In this document: positions 1 to 9,193 of the stretch, piece after piece
How positions within the stretch are numbered: the first letter of the stretch is position 1
How the letters are laid out: each line of letters begins with the position of its first letter
Source: Cladosporium sp. IMV 00045
Lineage: Eukaryota > Ascomycota > Dothideomycetes > Cladosporiales > Cladosporiaceae
Direction of reading: 5' to 3'
Length of the DNA: 24,140 bases
NCBI GenBank assembly: GCA_001931905.2
Contig: MSJI02000383.1
Span: 1 to 24,140 of the forward strand
Program-made: the position numbers and the translations under genes
The notes under the pieces: generated by a model
What the model was told of the DNA's origin: nothing
What the model saw: only the letters and a program-made list of their open reading frames with translations
The model's database searches: none

Positions 1-582
1 ATGCTTACACCAATTGCAGCCTCAAGCGGCGCATGCGCTACGATCGCCAGTGATGCTTTCATGAACCCCTTCGACGTTATCAAGCAGCGTATGCAGGTCC
101 ACGGCTCGACTTTCCGCAACATCGGGGAATGCGCGCGCACCGTCTACAAGACCGAGGGCCTGCGTGCCTTCTACGCTTCCTACCCCACCACCCTGGCCAT
201 GACCGTGCCTTTCACGGCATTGCAATTCGCCGCCTACGAGTCCCTCACCAAAGTCATGCAGAGCCGCCGACGACCCGGCTACGACCCGCTCACGCACTGC
301 ACCGCCGGTGGTCTCGCCGGAGGTGTCGCCGCGGCCGCCACCACTCCCCTCGACGTCGTGAAGACTCTCCTCCAGACCAGAGGAACAAGCACAGACCCTG
401 AGATCCGCAACGCCCGCGGTCTGTGGAACGCCGCTGGAATCATCTACAGGAGGGAGGGCTCTAGGGGTTTCTTCAGAGGCATGAACGCCAGAGTCGTCAC
501 TGCGGCTCCCAGTACCGCGATTTGCTGGTCGGCCTATGAGGTCGCCAAGGCCTACTTCATCCGCGCCGAGGAAGAGAAATGA
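1..582 (+). CDS. Mitoferrin-type mitochondrial carrier (MRS3/MRS4-like), 3' part
   Basis: This is a mitochondrial carrier family (SLC25) protein of the inner membrane. Mrs3/Mrs4-type carriers import ferrous iron for heme and Fe-S cluster synthesis. Two carrier signatures are visible: PFDVIKQRMQ near residue 23 and TPLDVVKTLLQTRG near residue 115, each with the family PxD/ExxK/R pattern at the end of an odd-numbered helix. The methionine-asparagine before the first signature and the GTS-rich linker after the second fit mitoferrins better than other carriers. The family is about 300 residues in three repeats. Only 193 residues (roughly repeats two and three) lie here, so the ATG at base 1 is probably internal and the true start is upstream of the window. 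The C-terminus ends naturally at a TGA. Family is certain; the iron substrate is inferred from motif resemblance. Confidence 0.85.
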   Translation: MLTPIAASSGACATIASDAFMNPFDVIKQRMQVHGSTFRNIGECARTVYKTEGLRAFYASYPTTLAMTVPFTALQFAAYESLTKVMQSRRRPGYDPLTHCTAGGLAGGVAAAATTPLDVVKTLLQTRGTSTDPEIRNARGLWNAAGIIYRREGSRGFFRGMNARVVTAAPSTAICWSAYEVAKAYFIRAEEEK

Positions 583-1475
583 AGTACCTCGCACTAGCAG
601 CGTTGAAAAAGAATGCTGCCAATTTTCTTGGGGTTGATTTGGCGGTGGAGCCATGGAGTTCAAAGAGTTGGGACATGTTGTGGCAAAACGGGCGGCGGGC
701 AAAGACAACTGGGACAACAATAGCTGGTTGTCAACTTGCGAGATGATCGGCAATCACACATCAAGGCCCAGCTGTATATGCACGGTGCCTCAAGCAAAGT
801 GGAAGAAGTGGTGCCGAGCCTGGGCAGGCAGGCGACGTGAGCGCAATCGAGAAGCCTCTACACGGACGGTTCGGCGGCTGCGAGAGCAAGTGACAAACAC
901 CTTGCTCTTTTCAATTATCTTTTCCCTCTACTTTTCTTTGGCGGCATGGCAAAAACGGCGCAAAAAGACACTTGTTCTGGAGTACATTACAAATTTCGGG
1001 TGGGGCCAAACACACACTCTTGGGGACTTTGTATGTATGATAAGGTAATCTATAGAGCCGGCGGCGACGAAATGGGGACTATGCGATACAAATGAGTCTT
1101 CTTCGATTGCTAGGAATCATACGTTCTTACGTGTATCTACCTTTTCAGTATCATGCAGAAAGATTACGCTGCATTTTGTCTTAGTCTATTGTCATGAGCG
1201 TTTGGGCAAGGCTTTTCTCAAAGTCAATTAGGTATTCAGTCCGCTGTTGTTCGAATCACCATGGAAATATCACATGGCATAGATTATCCGTGTTGTCTAT
1301 TAAATACACGTGAGATTGGGTGCCCTGTTGTGGGATATAAGAGTGCAAGCCTGGAGTTAGAAGCTTTTTATTGGTGGCAAAAGGATCGCCCACCTATGTC
1401 AGTGCTACATTCAAATCACTTTTCTTCGTCCAAACAGCGTCACATGATACCTTTCACATTCGTTTGAAACAAAAT
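583..1475. other. Intergenic region between carrier and F-box gene
   Basis: Contains the carrier 3' UTR and the F-box gene promoter. An open frame at 653-1048 (+) begins with a good start context (gccATGg) and would encode 131 residues, with one hydrophobic stretch near residues 83-97. Its composition is low in complexity and it resembles no family I know, so it is not called. The part from about 1030 to 1475 is AT-richer. I see no RNA gene. Confidence 0.6.
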
Positions 1476-2663
1476 ATGCAAGCCGATGCTGAAACTTCCA
1501 TCGATACTGTTGGCAACGACCTGGGAGATTCGTCAATACGGAAGAACGATAGTGGTTCAGTGGACGTGAAGTCGAGCCATGAGCATGGGTATCTCATCAC
1601 AACGGCACCTTCAGGAGGGAGACATCTCAAAAAGAAATCCGCTGCGATAGCAGAGGATGACGACGAACCTCTGATTGATACGACTGCATCTCTCACATTA
1701 CATTCGAAAAAGACCGAACGCCTGCAAAAGAGACTGGAGAAGAAGTCAAAGAAGAAACCAAAGGCCAAACCTCAATCTTTCTTGGATCTGCCATCTGAAC
1801 TACTTCATGAGATACTTGCGTACCTTCTTCCAAAGGATCTGGCCCGGCTGCAATGCCTGAACCGCTCTACACAGTCTTTCATCCGCGACAATGAGAGATC
1901 CCTCGCCAAAGAAATCATCCGCACTCGCTACTCGATCCTGGCAGCATGCTTCCCTCTCCCAGTCCCTTTCACAGCCATAGACCCGAAATACCACCCAGCC
2001 CTCCTCTCCACCAAACGACAAGACCTCCTTACCATCCACAAGAAACCCTACCAGCACATCCAACCCCTCGACCCCCTCGAAATCTGCACCTGCATGACCT
2101 GCGTCTTCGCCTGGAACAACCTCAGCACCATCGCCGACCTCGCCCACTGGCAACCCTTCCTCGACGCCCGCGAACCCATCCCAATGATCTCTCGGGGCGC
2201 CACACCAACCTGGAACGTCGACCTCCTCTCCCAAAACGCCCGCTTCGTCCGCGCCGCCATCTCCCACCCTCTAGCCTACGCCCACCTCCTATCCAAACAC
2301 CTCGACACCACAACGCGCACCATCCTCCGCCGAAGCAAATACGTGAAAACCCGCCCCCTCCTCCCCTCCCACCGCGCGTACCATCTCTCCCTCGCCGAAG
2401 CCGCGAGCGGCACGGACGCCTACCTCGCTCGCAAGGGTCCGCCTTCCTATGAGTTCCCGTTTCACAGGGATAATTACTATAATTTGGAGGCTTACGTGCC
2501 GAATCGAAAGTGGAGTGCTGAGGAGGGGAGGTGGAGGTATTATGCCGGGGGGCAGCATGAGAGGGATTTGGAGTGGGTTAGGGAGAGGTTTGGGGCGGAG
2601 GAGGATGGGGAGAGGGTGGCGAGGAGGGTGGAGGAGTTGGGGGTTAGGTTGGGGAAGGGGTGA
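1476..2663 (+). CDS. F-box domain protein
   Basis: A 395-residue intronless protein. An F-box lies at about residues 101-145 (opening SFLDLPSELLHEILAYLLP, then a leucine/arginine pattern ending near TRY). F-boxes bind Skp1 and recruit substrates to SCF ubiquitin ligases. The N-terminal 100 residues are polar with an acidic patch (EDDDE) and a lysine/arginine-rich run at about 78-99 that could be a nuclear localisation signal. The C-terminal 250 residues hold a CTCMTC motif, a WxxF segment and a charged tail, with no leucine-rich or WD repeats, so the substrate is unknown. The open frame extends upstream to 1371 without an ATG; the first ATG is at 1476 with A at -3, which sets the start. Codon composition switches from C-rich to G-rich inside the gene. 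It is tail-to-tail with the MFS gene, 89 bp apart. Confidence 0.85.
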   Translation: MQADAETSIDTVGNDLGDSSIRKNDSGSVDVKSSHEHGYLITTAPSGGRHLKKKSAAIAEDDDEPLIDTTASLTLHSKKTERLQKRLEKKSKKKPKAKPQSFLDLPSELLHEILAYLLPKDLARLQCLNRSTQSFIRDNERSLAKEIIRTRYSILAACFPLPVPFTAIDPKYHPALLSTKRQDLLTIHKKPYQHIQPLDPLEICTCMTCVFAWNNLSTIADLAHWQPFLDAREPIPMISRGATPTWNVDLLSQNARFVRAAISHPLAYAHLLSKHLDTTTRTILRRSKYVKTRPLLPSHRAYHLSLAEAASGTDAYLARKGPPSYEFPFHRDNYYNLEAYVPNRKWSAEEGRWRYYAGGQHERDLEWVRERFGAEEDGERVARRVEELGVRLGKG

Positions 2664-2752
2664 GGGGTTTGTGTGCGTAATGTTTGTTGATTTTCTTCTA
2701 TGAACAATTTTTTTTCCTGGGGGGATGATTGTCCTGTTCGAAACACCGGTCC

Positions 2753-4388
2753 TCATTTCTCCTCATCCGCAACTACACCTTGACATTGCGCAAACCGACT
2801 CCTCAGCCTAAACCTCCTCCCATACTTCCAAAACGCGCACCCAACCCCAACATAAACCGTCGCCATCCCGGCCAGAATAAAAGTCGCATAACTCGGCCCC
2901 AGCCCCTCAAACATCTGCCTCCCAAACAAAGGATAAACACCCGAAACCAGCGCGCGCAAGAAACACATGGGCGCATTCGCCGAAGCGGCGTGCGAGCCGT
3001 AGATATCCGTCAAATAGCCGGAAAGCACGGTGTCGAATTCCACCGACGCGAAGCCCACGCACGCCACGGGGATCATCGACACGGCGGGCGAGATGTGCGT
3101 CGAGACGGGCGAAACTGAGGCGCCGAACCACCAGAGCCCGATAGCGAGGCTGGGGGCGGCGAGCAGGAAGCCGAAGAGTTTGTCTTCTGGTTCCGGGGGT
3201 TGTGAGTTGCTGGCGCGGCGGTTGGAGATGTGCACGTCGTAGACGCGCGGGAAGACGAAGAGGAGGACGCCGCCTGCGAGGATGAGGAAGACGAAAGCTG
3301 ATTTGAGGGGGCTGAAGTTGAAGGGTGCGCTGGTGTAGACGACGGGGATGGCTTCGGCGAAGAGGTAGATTAGGCTGACGACTGTGGCTCCCATGATTGA
3401 GCTGAGGAGGACGATGGGTTCGAGGAGGAGACGGAGAGGCAGGAGGAGCGAAGACTGCGCGAATTCTCCGAGGGAGGGCAGCGAGGCGTTCTCCAATTGT
3501 AGACTGGCGTAACCAGTCGTCTTCTCAATTTTGCGCACTTTTTGGCGGAGGACCTGTGAGGGTCTGGACTCTAAGGTGAAGAGGAACATCGCGGACATGG
3601 TTGCCGTTACGATGCCAGCTATGTTGAATACCCATGTCCTGCACAACATCGTCAGCAGTGTATTTCCGAGCGGGAGAACAATTCACTTACCAGCCAAGAC
3701 TGGACTCACTGATAGAGACAGCATAGAGCGGACCGAGTGCCATTCCGAAAATTCCAGCAGCTGCCCAGCAGGCGATGGCCCAAATGCGAGCGCGTGAGTC
3801 CCACATATTTTCCACACTGCCGGTGGCAACACACGTCGGCATAGCTGAAAGCATGCCCGAGAAGAATCGGCCGACGATGACAGTAGCCAGAGACGGAGCA
3901 AGGCCGGTCATCAAACACATAGCTGCATAGACCGCAGTGGAGGATGTGTATATAAACTTGCTGCCGAAAACCTCGGTGATCGGAGGGAAGGCGAGTCCGC
4001 CAAAGGCTTGACCGAGGAGATATAGCGTTGCTAGCAAGAAGATGGCGAGTTCACGAGAGACCCCTGTATGTGCGGCAACTTCTTCGGTGATGCTGGAGCC
4101 GGCATTGCTGACGATGGTCGTCATGCATTCCAAAGCGCATATCAGAAGGGTGTCGTACAATTTGCGTGAGAGTCCCCATTGTCGTGGGTGCGCCGGACTT
4201 CCGTATGCGAAATCAACGATGCCATCGTCTCGTACCGTCAGGCATTCGTCGGAGAGACGCTTTAAGATATGGTGAGGGATGCGATGTTTGTTGCGTTCAG
4301 AAGAGGTCATGGTCGTGAAACTGCTCTCAGAAGAGACGGAGTAGTTGAAGGGGATGTCGAAGACATCTTTGTCGGCAGTCGCGTCCAT
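2753..4388 (-). CDS. MFS transporter, DHA1-like drug/polyamine type
   Basis: Two exons, 4388-3691 and 3638-2753, joined across a 52-bp intron (3690-3639) with donor GTAAGT and acceptor TGCAG. The junction is phase 2 and restores a GWTWVFNIAG motif, giving 527 residues. The N-terminal 75-80 residues are hydrophilic, followed by about 12 hydrophobic segments in two halves with a central loop near residues 255-290. FPPITEVFGSK after the second membrane segment is the degenerate motif A of the group. GRFFSGMLSAMPT and LESRPSQVLRQKVRKI are typical of fungal DHA1 multidrug/polyamine proton antiporters. The start ATG at 4388 is the first in frame. It is presumably an efflux pump of the plasma membrane; substrate cannot be read from sequence. 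No biosynthetic genes flank it. Confidence 0.9.
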
Positions 4389-6774
4389 GTTGCCGGTAAA
4401 ATTGTTGGAAGTTGAATAAATTGGAAGTTACATCGGTCTAAGGAGGGACAGCCAGGTCATTCGTGTTATTTTAGAGATGCACGTTGCGCTCTTGACAGCA
4501 TTAGACTTTGGCTTGCTTATCCTCAACACCGCTGTTGGTTCGCAAGATTCGGACCACCGCTGCCACGCGTTCTAGGATGGTGTTACAAAACAGGAGTATG
4601 ACCACCCGGAAAGATGTTGCATGTCTGGAAACACCTTAAGGTCAGCCTCGGAGCTTGTCGTGCAAGGCCAGATCCCATGTGGGCCGTACGATTGTCATCA
4701 TAGGGCGACGCCAACCCGAAAGGTGTATCGTCCAGCGGTGTAAGAAAACGGTAACCTACCCACAGTATCAACGTTGTCTAGACTGAGGTACGTGTTACGG
4801 ATGTGATTCGCGGATGGGAGTACTCGGACGCTCTGCATGTTTCTCTCATAGGCTCGCACTGGCGGCACTGCGAGCAGCGCAAATGTCGTGATACCAAACG
4901 AATCATGAGATGAGACAACGGCAACGTAGAGGCAAGCTTGGGTCGGGCCATGTCGTCGGACCTTGCATGTAAGTTTTCGAGGCTTCGTGTACGCCTTTCG
5001 TCCATGATGCTTTTGTTCATTTCCTTTACGAGGTGTAGGTTTTCCCCCTTACCTTACTGCTACAAGAAACATAGGTACATCAAATGCTAGTACCTCCTTT
5101 GGCAACCTTGAGATGGTCCAGAAAGGCGCGGGCTGGCTCTTGCATCATAGAGAACTGCCGCAATGGGAAGTCGCATAGAGCAAATACATGTACATGTAGA
5201 GATGCCATAGCTCCGACGATGACGATCGTTGCGTATGTGCGGGAGACATCAAACGGTGGAGAATTCGAGACCCTTTCATGTCGATAGCCAATGAATCGGA
5301 AATATCGGTTGAGTTATAAAGGACGTGTTTTCGTTTGAACGTTTGTACTGTGGTCCATAAATCGCAGGTAAGTTCGTGGGACGCTGCATGAAGGAATGGC
5401 GCCTACCGCCCGAGGACGCCGTTCCGCCGAAGAGGGAAGATCTTGTCCACTTGTGCTGCAGGTACATTCGTTCAGGTAGTGTCTTCAGGCCACCCCTCGG
5501 AGTCCATGACATGCAAACAGCAAGAGCTTCATTGCCGGGATAACCGATGATTTTCACCGCCTAGTGCCGCAGATTTAAGAGCGCTGTAAGTTCTGTTTTT
5601 GACTGACTTCCAGTAAATGAGTATCGCACCAGCACCAGCAAAGTTCATGTCACCTGCAAGGAGGCACGACATCGGCGCCTTGAAAAATCCATCAGCCGCT
5701 GCATGATCTGTATTTCTGGCAACTGGTAATGATTGCCCCAGTGCCGTCGATGATCGGTTCAAATACTGATGAGAACACGGCTGTCGACGACCGCCAAGAT
5801 GGATGCTGCCTAACCACCAACATCTTCGCGAGATGCTCGTTCGCTTATTCCAGGTCGACTGCATATGAACGCGGACGGCGTATCCTCATGCACGGATAAT
5901 GAATACAGCTGTTGAAACGAAAGATGGATGTTCTGGTTGTAGTCGCAACAACATCCACCACCCCTGCATAAGATCCTCCACGCTATGCCTTCGTCGGTAG
6001 AGACATCCTTGCGGCGTTCCCCCCGTCTCCCGGCTACCCGGAACGCCTCGAAACCCTGTCACGACATCACTTCATTCTTCATGAACCGTTTACTCTACGT
6101 TCGTACACGACAGCCTCGGCAAGATTGATGTACTTTGTCTATATCAGCAATGGCTGCTCGCGGAATACTGCTATGGAGACAAACGCGACGACTCTCATTA
6201 ATCGGTGACATCACGCTTCGGATGCTCGCTCCCGTGCCGTCAAAGTGGACCGGCTTGACGTAGAACTTTGACCAAGTACAGGACTTCATTGGTTCGTTTT
6301 GCTCGCCAGATCATACCGGTACCTGAAGATCGTGATGGCTTCGTGGACTTTTTCTCAACGGCTTCGCCTCCTCCTCAGCCGGTGTCCCGTCGAGCCTGTC
6401 AAGAATGCAGGAACGGCACAAAGGCAAAACGTCCTCGCCAAAAATAAATGCATTCAGGGTCAGAGATACCGCTTGTGCAGGTATAAGTCTAGCATTTGCG
6501 ACTTATACAGCGGGTTAAAAGTTCTTATGTGCCCGATCTCCTTATCTCGCTATCCCGATGGTCTTGGAGTAGCGTGATCGGACACAACCGCAACGTGGGC
6601 CTTGAAACCCTTGGACATGATGGAGGTGCGTGGACATGACCGAGGTGGAAGTTCCTCGGAGGTTTAACTACTCCCTTCAAACCCCTACTGCCTTTGCTCT
6701 GCTTTTCTCCTCCGTCATCTGCAACTGCCTTCCTGTGCAAAGATATTCTTGCACGGCGCGTCTTGATCAATAAT
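4389..6774. other. Gene-poor intergenic stretch
   Basis: About 2.4 kb between the divergent MFS and aquaporin genes. Open frames are short, overlap on both strands and match no family I recognise. The longest from an ATG is 5529-5864 (-, 111 residues). A 21-codon stretch at about 6388-6450 resembles the start of a Zn2Cys6 cluster but runs into a stop (separate entry). Both ends must hold promoters. No terminal repeats, transposase remnant or tRNA was seen. Confidence 0.55.
6388..6450 (+). pseudogene. Possible relic of a Zn2Cys6 zinc-cluster domain
   Basis: The frame open from 6259 reads a proline-rich stretch followed by RRACQECRNGTKAKRPRQK and then a stop at 6448-6450. Zn2Cys6 transcription factors begin their DNA-binding domain with a very similar ACxxCRxxKxKC pattern. 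Here the third cysteine is absent (arginine, and one residue out of register). In the next frame a KCIQGQRYRLC segment follows, loosely like the second half of the cluster. This could be a frameshifted remnant or chance. No activation domain or downstream middle homology region was found. Confidence 0.2.
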
Positions 6775-8739
6775 ATGGAAGGGCCGAACTCAGCTCGCCC
6801 GCAAGCTGCGGTATGCTTTCAAACATGGATCACCTGAAGCACATGCACGTAACATGAGTTGACTTTGCGACAGGCTGAGGCTAGGGATGAAGGTAACCCT
6901 ACTCCAGCGCAGAACGCCTGGGGTTCTGCGGCGCCAGAAAACGCACCTGTTCCTCCGGTTGTTGTGAACACGGGTTCTGGAGAACCTGCGAACATGAGGC
7001 GACGAAGCAACACACAAAACAGTGTCAAGTCTCATCGCAGTCGTCTTACGGCAGATGCTCGTACTGTCGGCCGTACCACTGCCCGTCAGACTAAATTCAG
7101 TGTGGCTGGTCCAAGCGACCCGAGTGTCTTGAGAACTGCACATGAGCCTTTCGTTTCGCCTGGATATGCAGACCTCAACCCCGAGTATGATCAGCCACAC
7201 AGCGCAAAGCCCGTCTGGGGTCTGGCGAAGGCGATGCCTCGTGTCGTGCGTCCAGGCATGATTCCCACTGCCGATGAGCTCCACCAGGCAGCTCTAAATC
7301 CTGAGCTTCCCGCAGAAAACTCCCATGCCGAGGGAGTTGATGTGGACCCCAACGAGCTCGAAGCAGGCCGCATGGAGGCCAATCTGGACGCTGCCAAGGT
7401 GCGAGCCCAAGTCAAGGATGCGCGTCAGCAGCGTGAAAACAACTTCCTCAACTTCGTCAAAACAGGAGTTAGGACCAAAACAAATCAGAAGACAAGGATG
7501 TCGAGGCAGACCTCAAACCTGTCAAGGAGCTCTTCCCGGAGGCAGAGATGGGCGGAACAGGTCCGTGAGGAAAGAAGGCAGTCGCAGCAGCCGCAGCACT
7601 TGCCCACCACATACGAGGAGGAAGAGCCTGAATCATCGGACGACGAAAGCCACGATCACAGGAAGACCAGGAAGCATCATGATGGGCCGCCAGAGTACGA
7701 TGGCCACGGCACGCAATCTGGTCCTCACGATGACTCCAGTCCAGCTGATCATGCCTCTGTCACTACTCTTGACCCGGACGAGGGCGAATACAATGAGTCT
7801 GAAAAGTTCCCGGACGAGGTGGAGCCTCTGCTCGAGAACATGGTCGAAGATGAAGTCTACAACAACCACACCACCTGGTCCGTATGGCGTACGGAATACC
7901 GCGAAGCCCTCGCAGAAATGCTCGGCGTCATCGTCCAGCTCACGCTTGGTCTATCCGCTAATCTTTCGGTTCTCGCTGCCGGCAACGGCAACCCTAACAC
8001 CCTGAACTGGGCATGGGGCTTTGCGACCATGATTGCCATCTACGTATCTGGTGGTATTTCCGGTGCCCATCTCAACCCAACCATCACTGCAGTCCTGTGG
8101 TTCTACCGTGGTTTTCCCAAGCGCAAGATGCCCGAGTTCCTCGCAGGACAGTTCCTCGGCGCATTCATCGCTCCGTTCGTCGCATATGGTGTATACCTAG
8201 CCGCGATCCAAAACTGGGAGGCGGCCAACGGCACGGCTAGCATCATTGGCAGTTTCGTCACGAACCCCGGACAAACCTACGTCGGCACCGCCACGGCCTT
8301 CTTCAACGAGTTTGTCGGCACCGCTTTCCTAGTCATCATCATCATGGCTCTCGGTGACGACCAGAACGCCCCTCCCGGAGCCGGTATGAATTCCTTCATC
8401 GTCGGTCTCGTTATCACCGCATTGACGTTCGCTTTCTCCTTCAACACCGGCATGGCGCTCAACCCCGTCCGCGACTTCGGCCCTCGTCTGGCCCTCCTAT
8501 GTCTCGGCTACGGCGGCCAGCTGTTCACTCATCCGTTTTGGTTCTACGGACCCTTCGCGGCCAGCTTGTGTGGCGGCTTCGTCGGCGCGGGTATTTACGA
8601 TTTCTTCATCTTCACCGGTGGTGAATCCCCGATCAACTACCCCTGGGGCCGCACTAAGCGCGCTGCGATCAAGAGCAGGGACAAGTGGGCGACCAGAATG
8701 CATTTGAAGAAGAAGAAGCCCGAGGGCGCTGAGTCTTGA
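6775..8739 (+). CDS. Aquaglyceroporin (MIP family) with long N-terminal tail, Yfl054-like
   Basis: Two exons: 6775-6810 and 6874-8739, 633 residues. The large exon has no in-frame ATG before 6994. A 12-codon exon (MEGPNSARPQAA) with ATG in a strong context (aatATGg), donor GTATGC at 6811 and acceptor GACAG ending at 6873 joins it in phase 0. Residues 1-350 are cytosolic and mostly disordered, with a conserved-looking block near 125-140 (PVWGLAKAMPRVVRPG), an arginine/serine-rich part and an acidic stretch. The MIP channel spans about 351-592 with six membrane segments. Its two pore boxes are NPT (413-415) and NPV (542-544), followed by RDFGPR. The aspartate after NPxR is characteristic of glycerol-conducting members. 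The long tail and NPT/NPV boxes suggest the Yfl054 subgroup of fungal aquaglyceroporins. It probably conducts glycerol and/or water at the plasma membrane. The C-terminus is lysine-rich. Confidence 0.92.
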
Positions 8740-9193
8740 CTCGATGAGGAGAGGTTACCGTTGCTGGAGAATATCCATTGAGCAAGACGTGGTTTCGAAA
8801 TATGAGATAAAAAGAAAGCCGGCGGTGCGATCATGGCTGGAAACAGCAATGCTGTCCGCTTCGATTTATAGATATAGATTCCTGTCACTGATGTGGGAAC
8901 GAACAAGGGCGAAAGTCCCCGGTACAGTGTTAGATATAATAGACTGCTTGATTGAACTTAGGTCATAATAAAGGGATGAAAAGGTTCGAACTTTACACAG
9001 AGAAGTGATACTGAGATGTCGCTGCTGATAATCGACTGTATGGTGTTTCAAATATGTAATCGTTTGGTAGCTTCATTGATTCGCAGCTGTAATACTTGAA
9101 TGTCCCGCCATCACAGGCTCTGTGGGCACCAATATGACCAGTCATTCCACGCCTCGTCAATGCAAATGGCACGACCTCTCCCAGTACAACTAA
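8740..9193. other. Convergent 3' intergenic region
   Basis: Lies between the stop codons of the aquaporin (+) and CLP1 (-). It is AT-richer than the flanking genes, as expected for two 3' UTRs. No coding or RNA feature is visible. Confidence 0.6.

Noticed and set aside
22..753. 243-codon minus-strand frame across the carrier gene
   Set aside because: It is antisense to a clear mitochondrial carrier; its openness follows from the GC-rich codon use of that gene.
653..1048. 131-codon ATG frame after the carrier gene
   Set aside because: Good start context, but composition is simple, no domain is recognisable and the position suits a 3' UTR. Not enough to call a gene.
1235..1262. TTCGAATC sequence suggesting a tRNA T-loop
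   Set aside because: The flanking bases do not pair as a T stem, and no D-loop or acceptor stem lies at the right distance.
5529..5864. 111-codon minus-strand ATG frame in the first gene-poor stretch
   Set aside because: No recognisable domain, conserved motif or splice context; similar in length to chance frames nearby.
7325..8005. 226-codon plus-strand frame inside the aquaporin gene
   Set aside because: Alternative reading frame of the low-complexity N-terminal tail and start of the channel; no independent support.
8980..9000. GGTTCGAAC sequence suggesting a tRNA B box
   Set aside because: No matching A box or cloverleaf upstream; it lies in a convergent 3' region.
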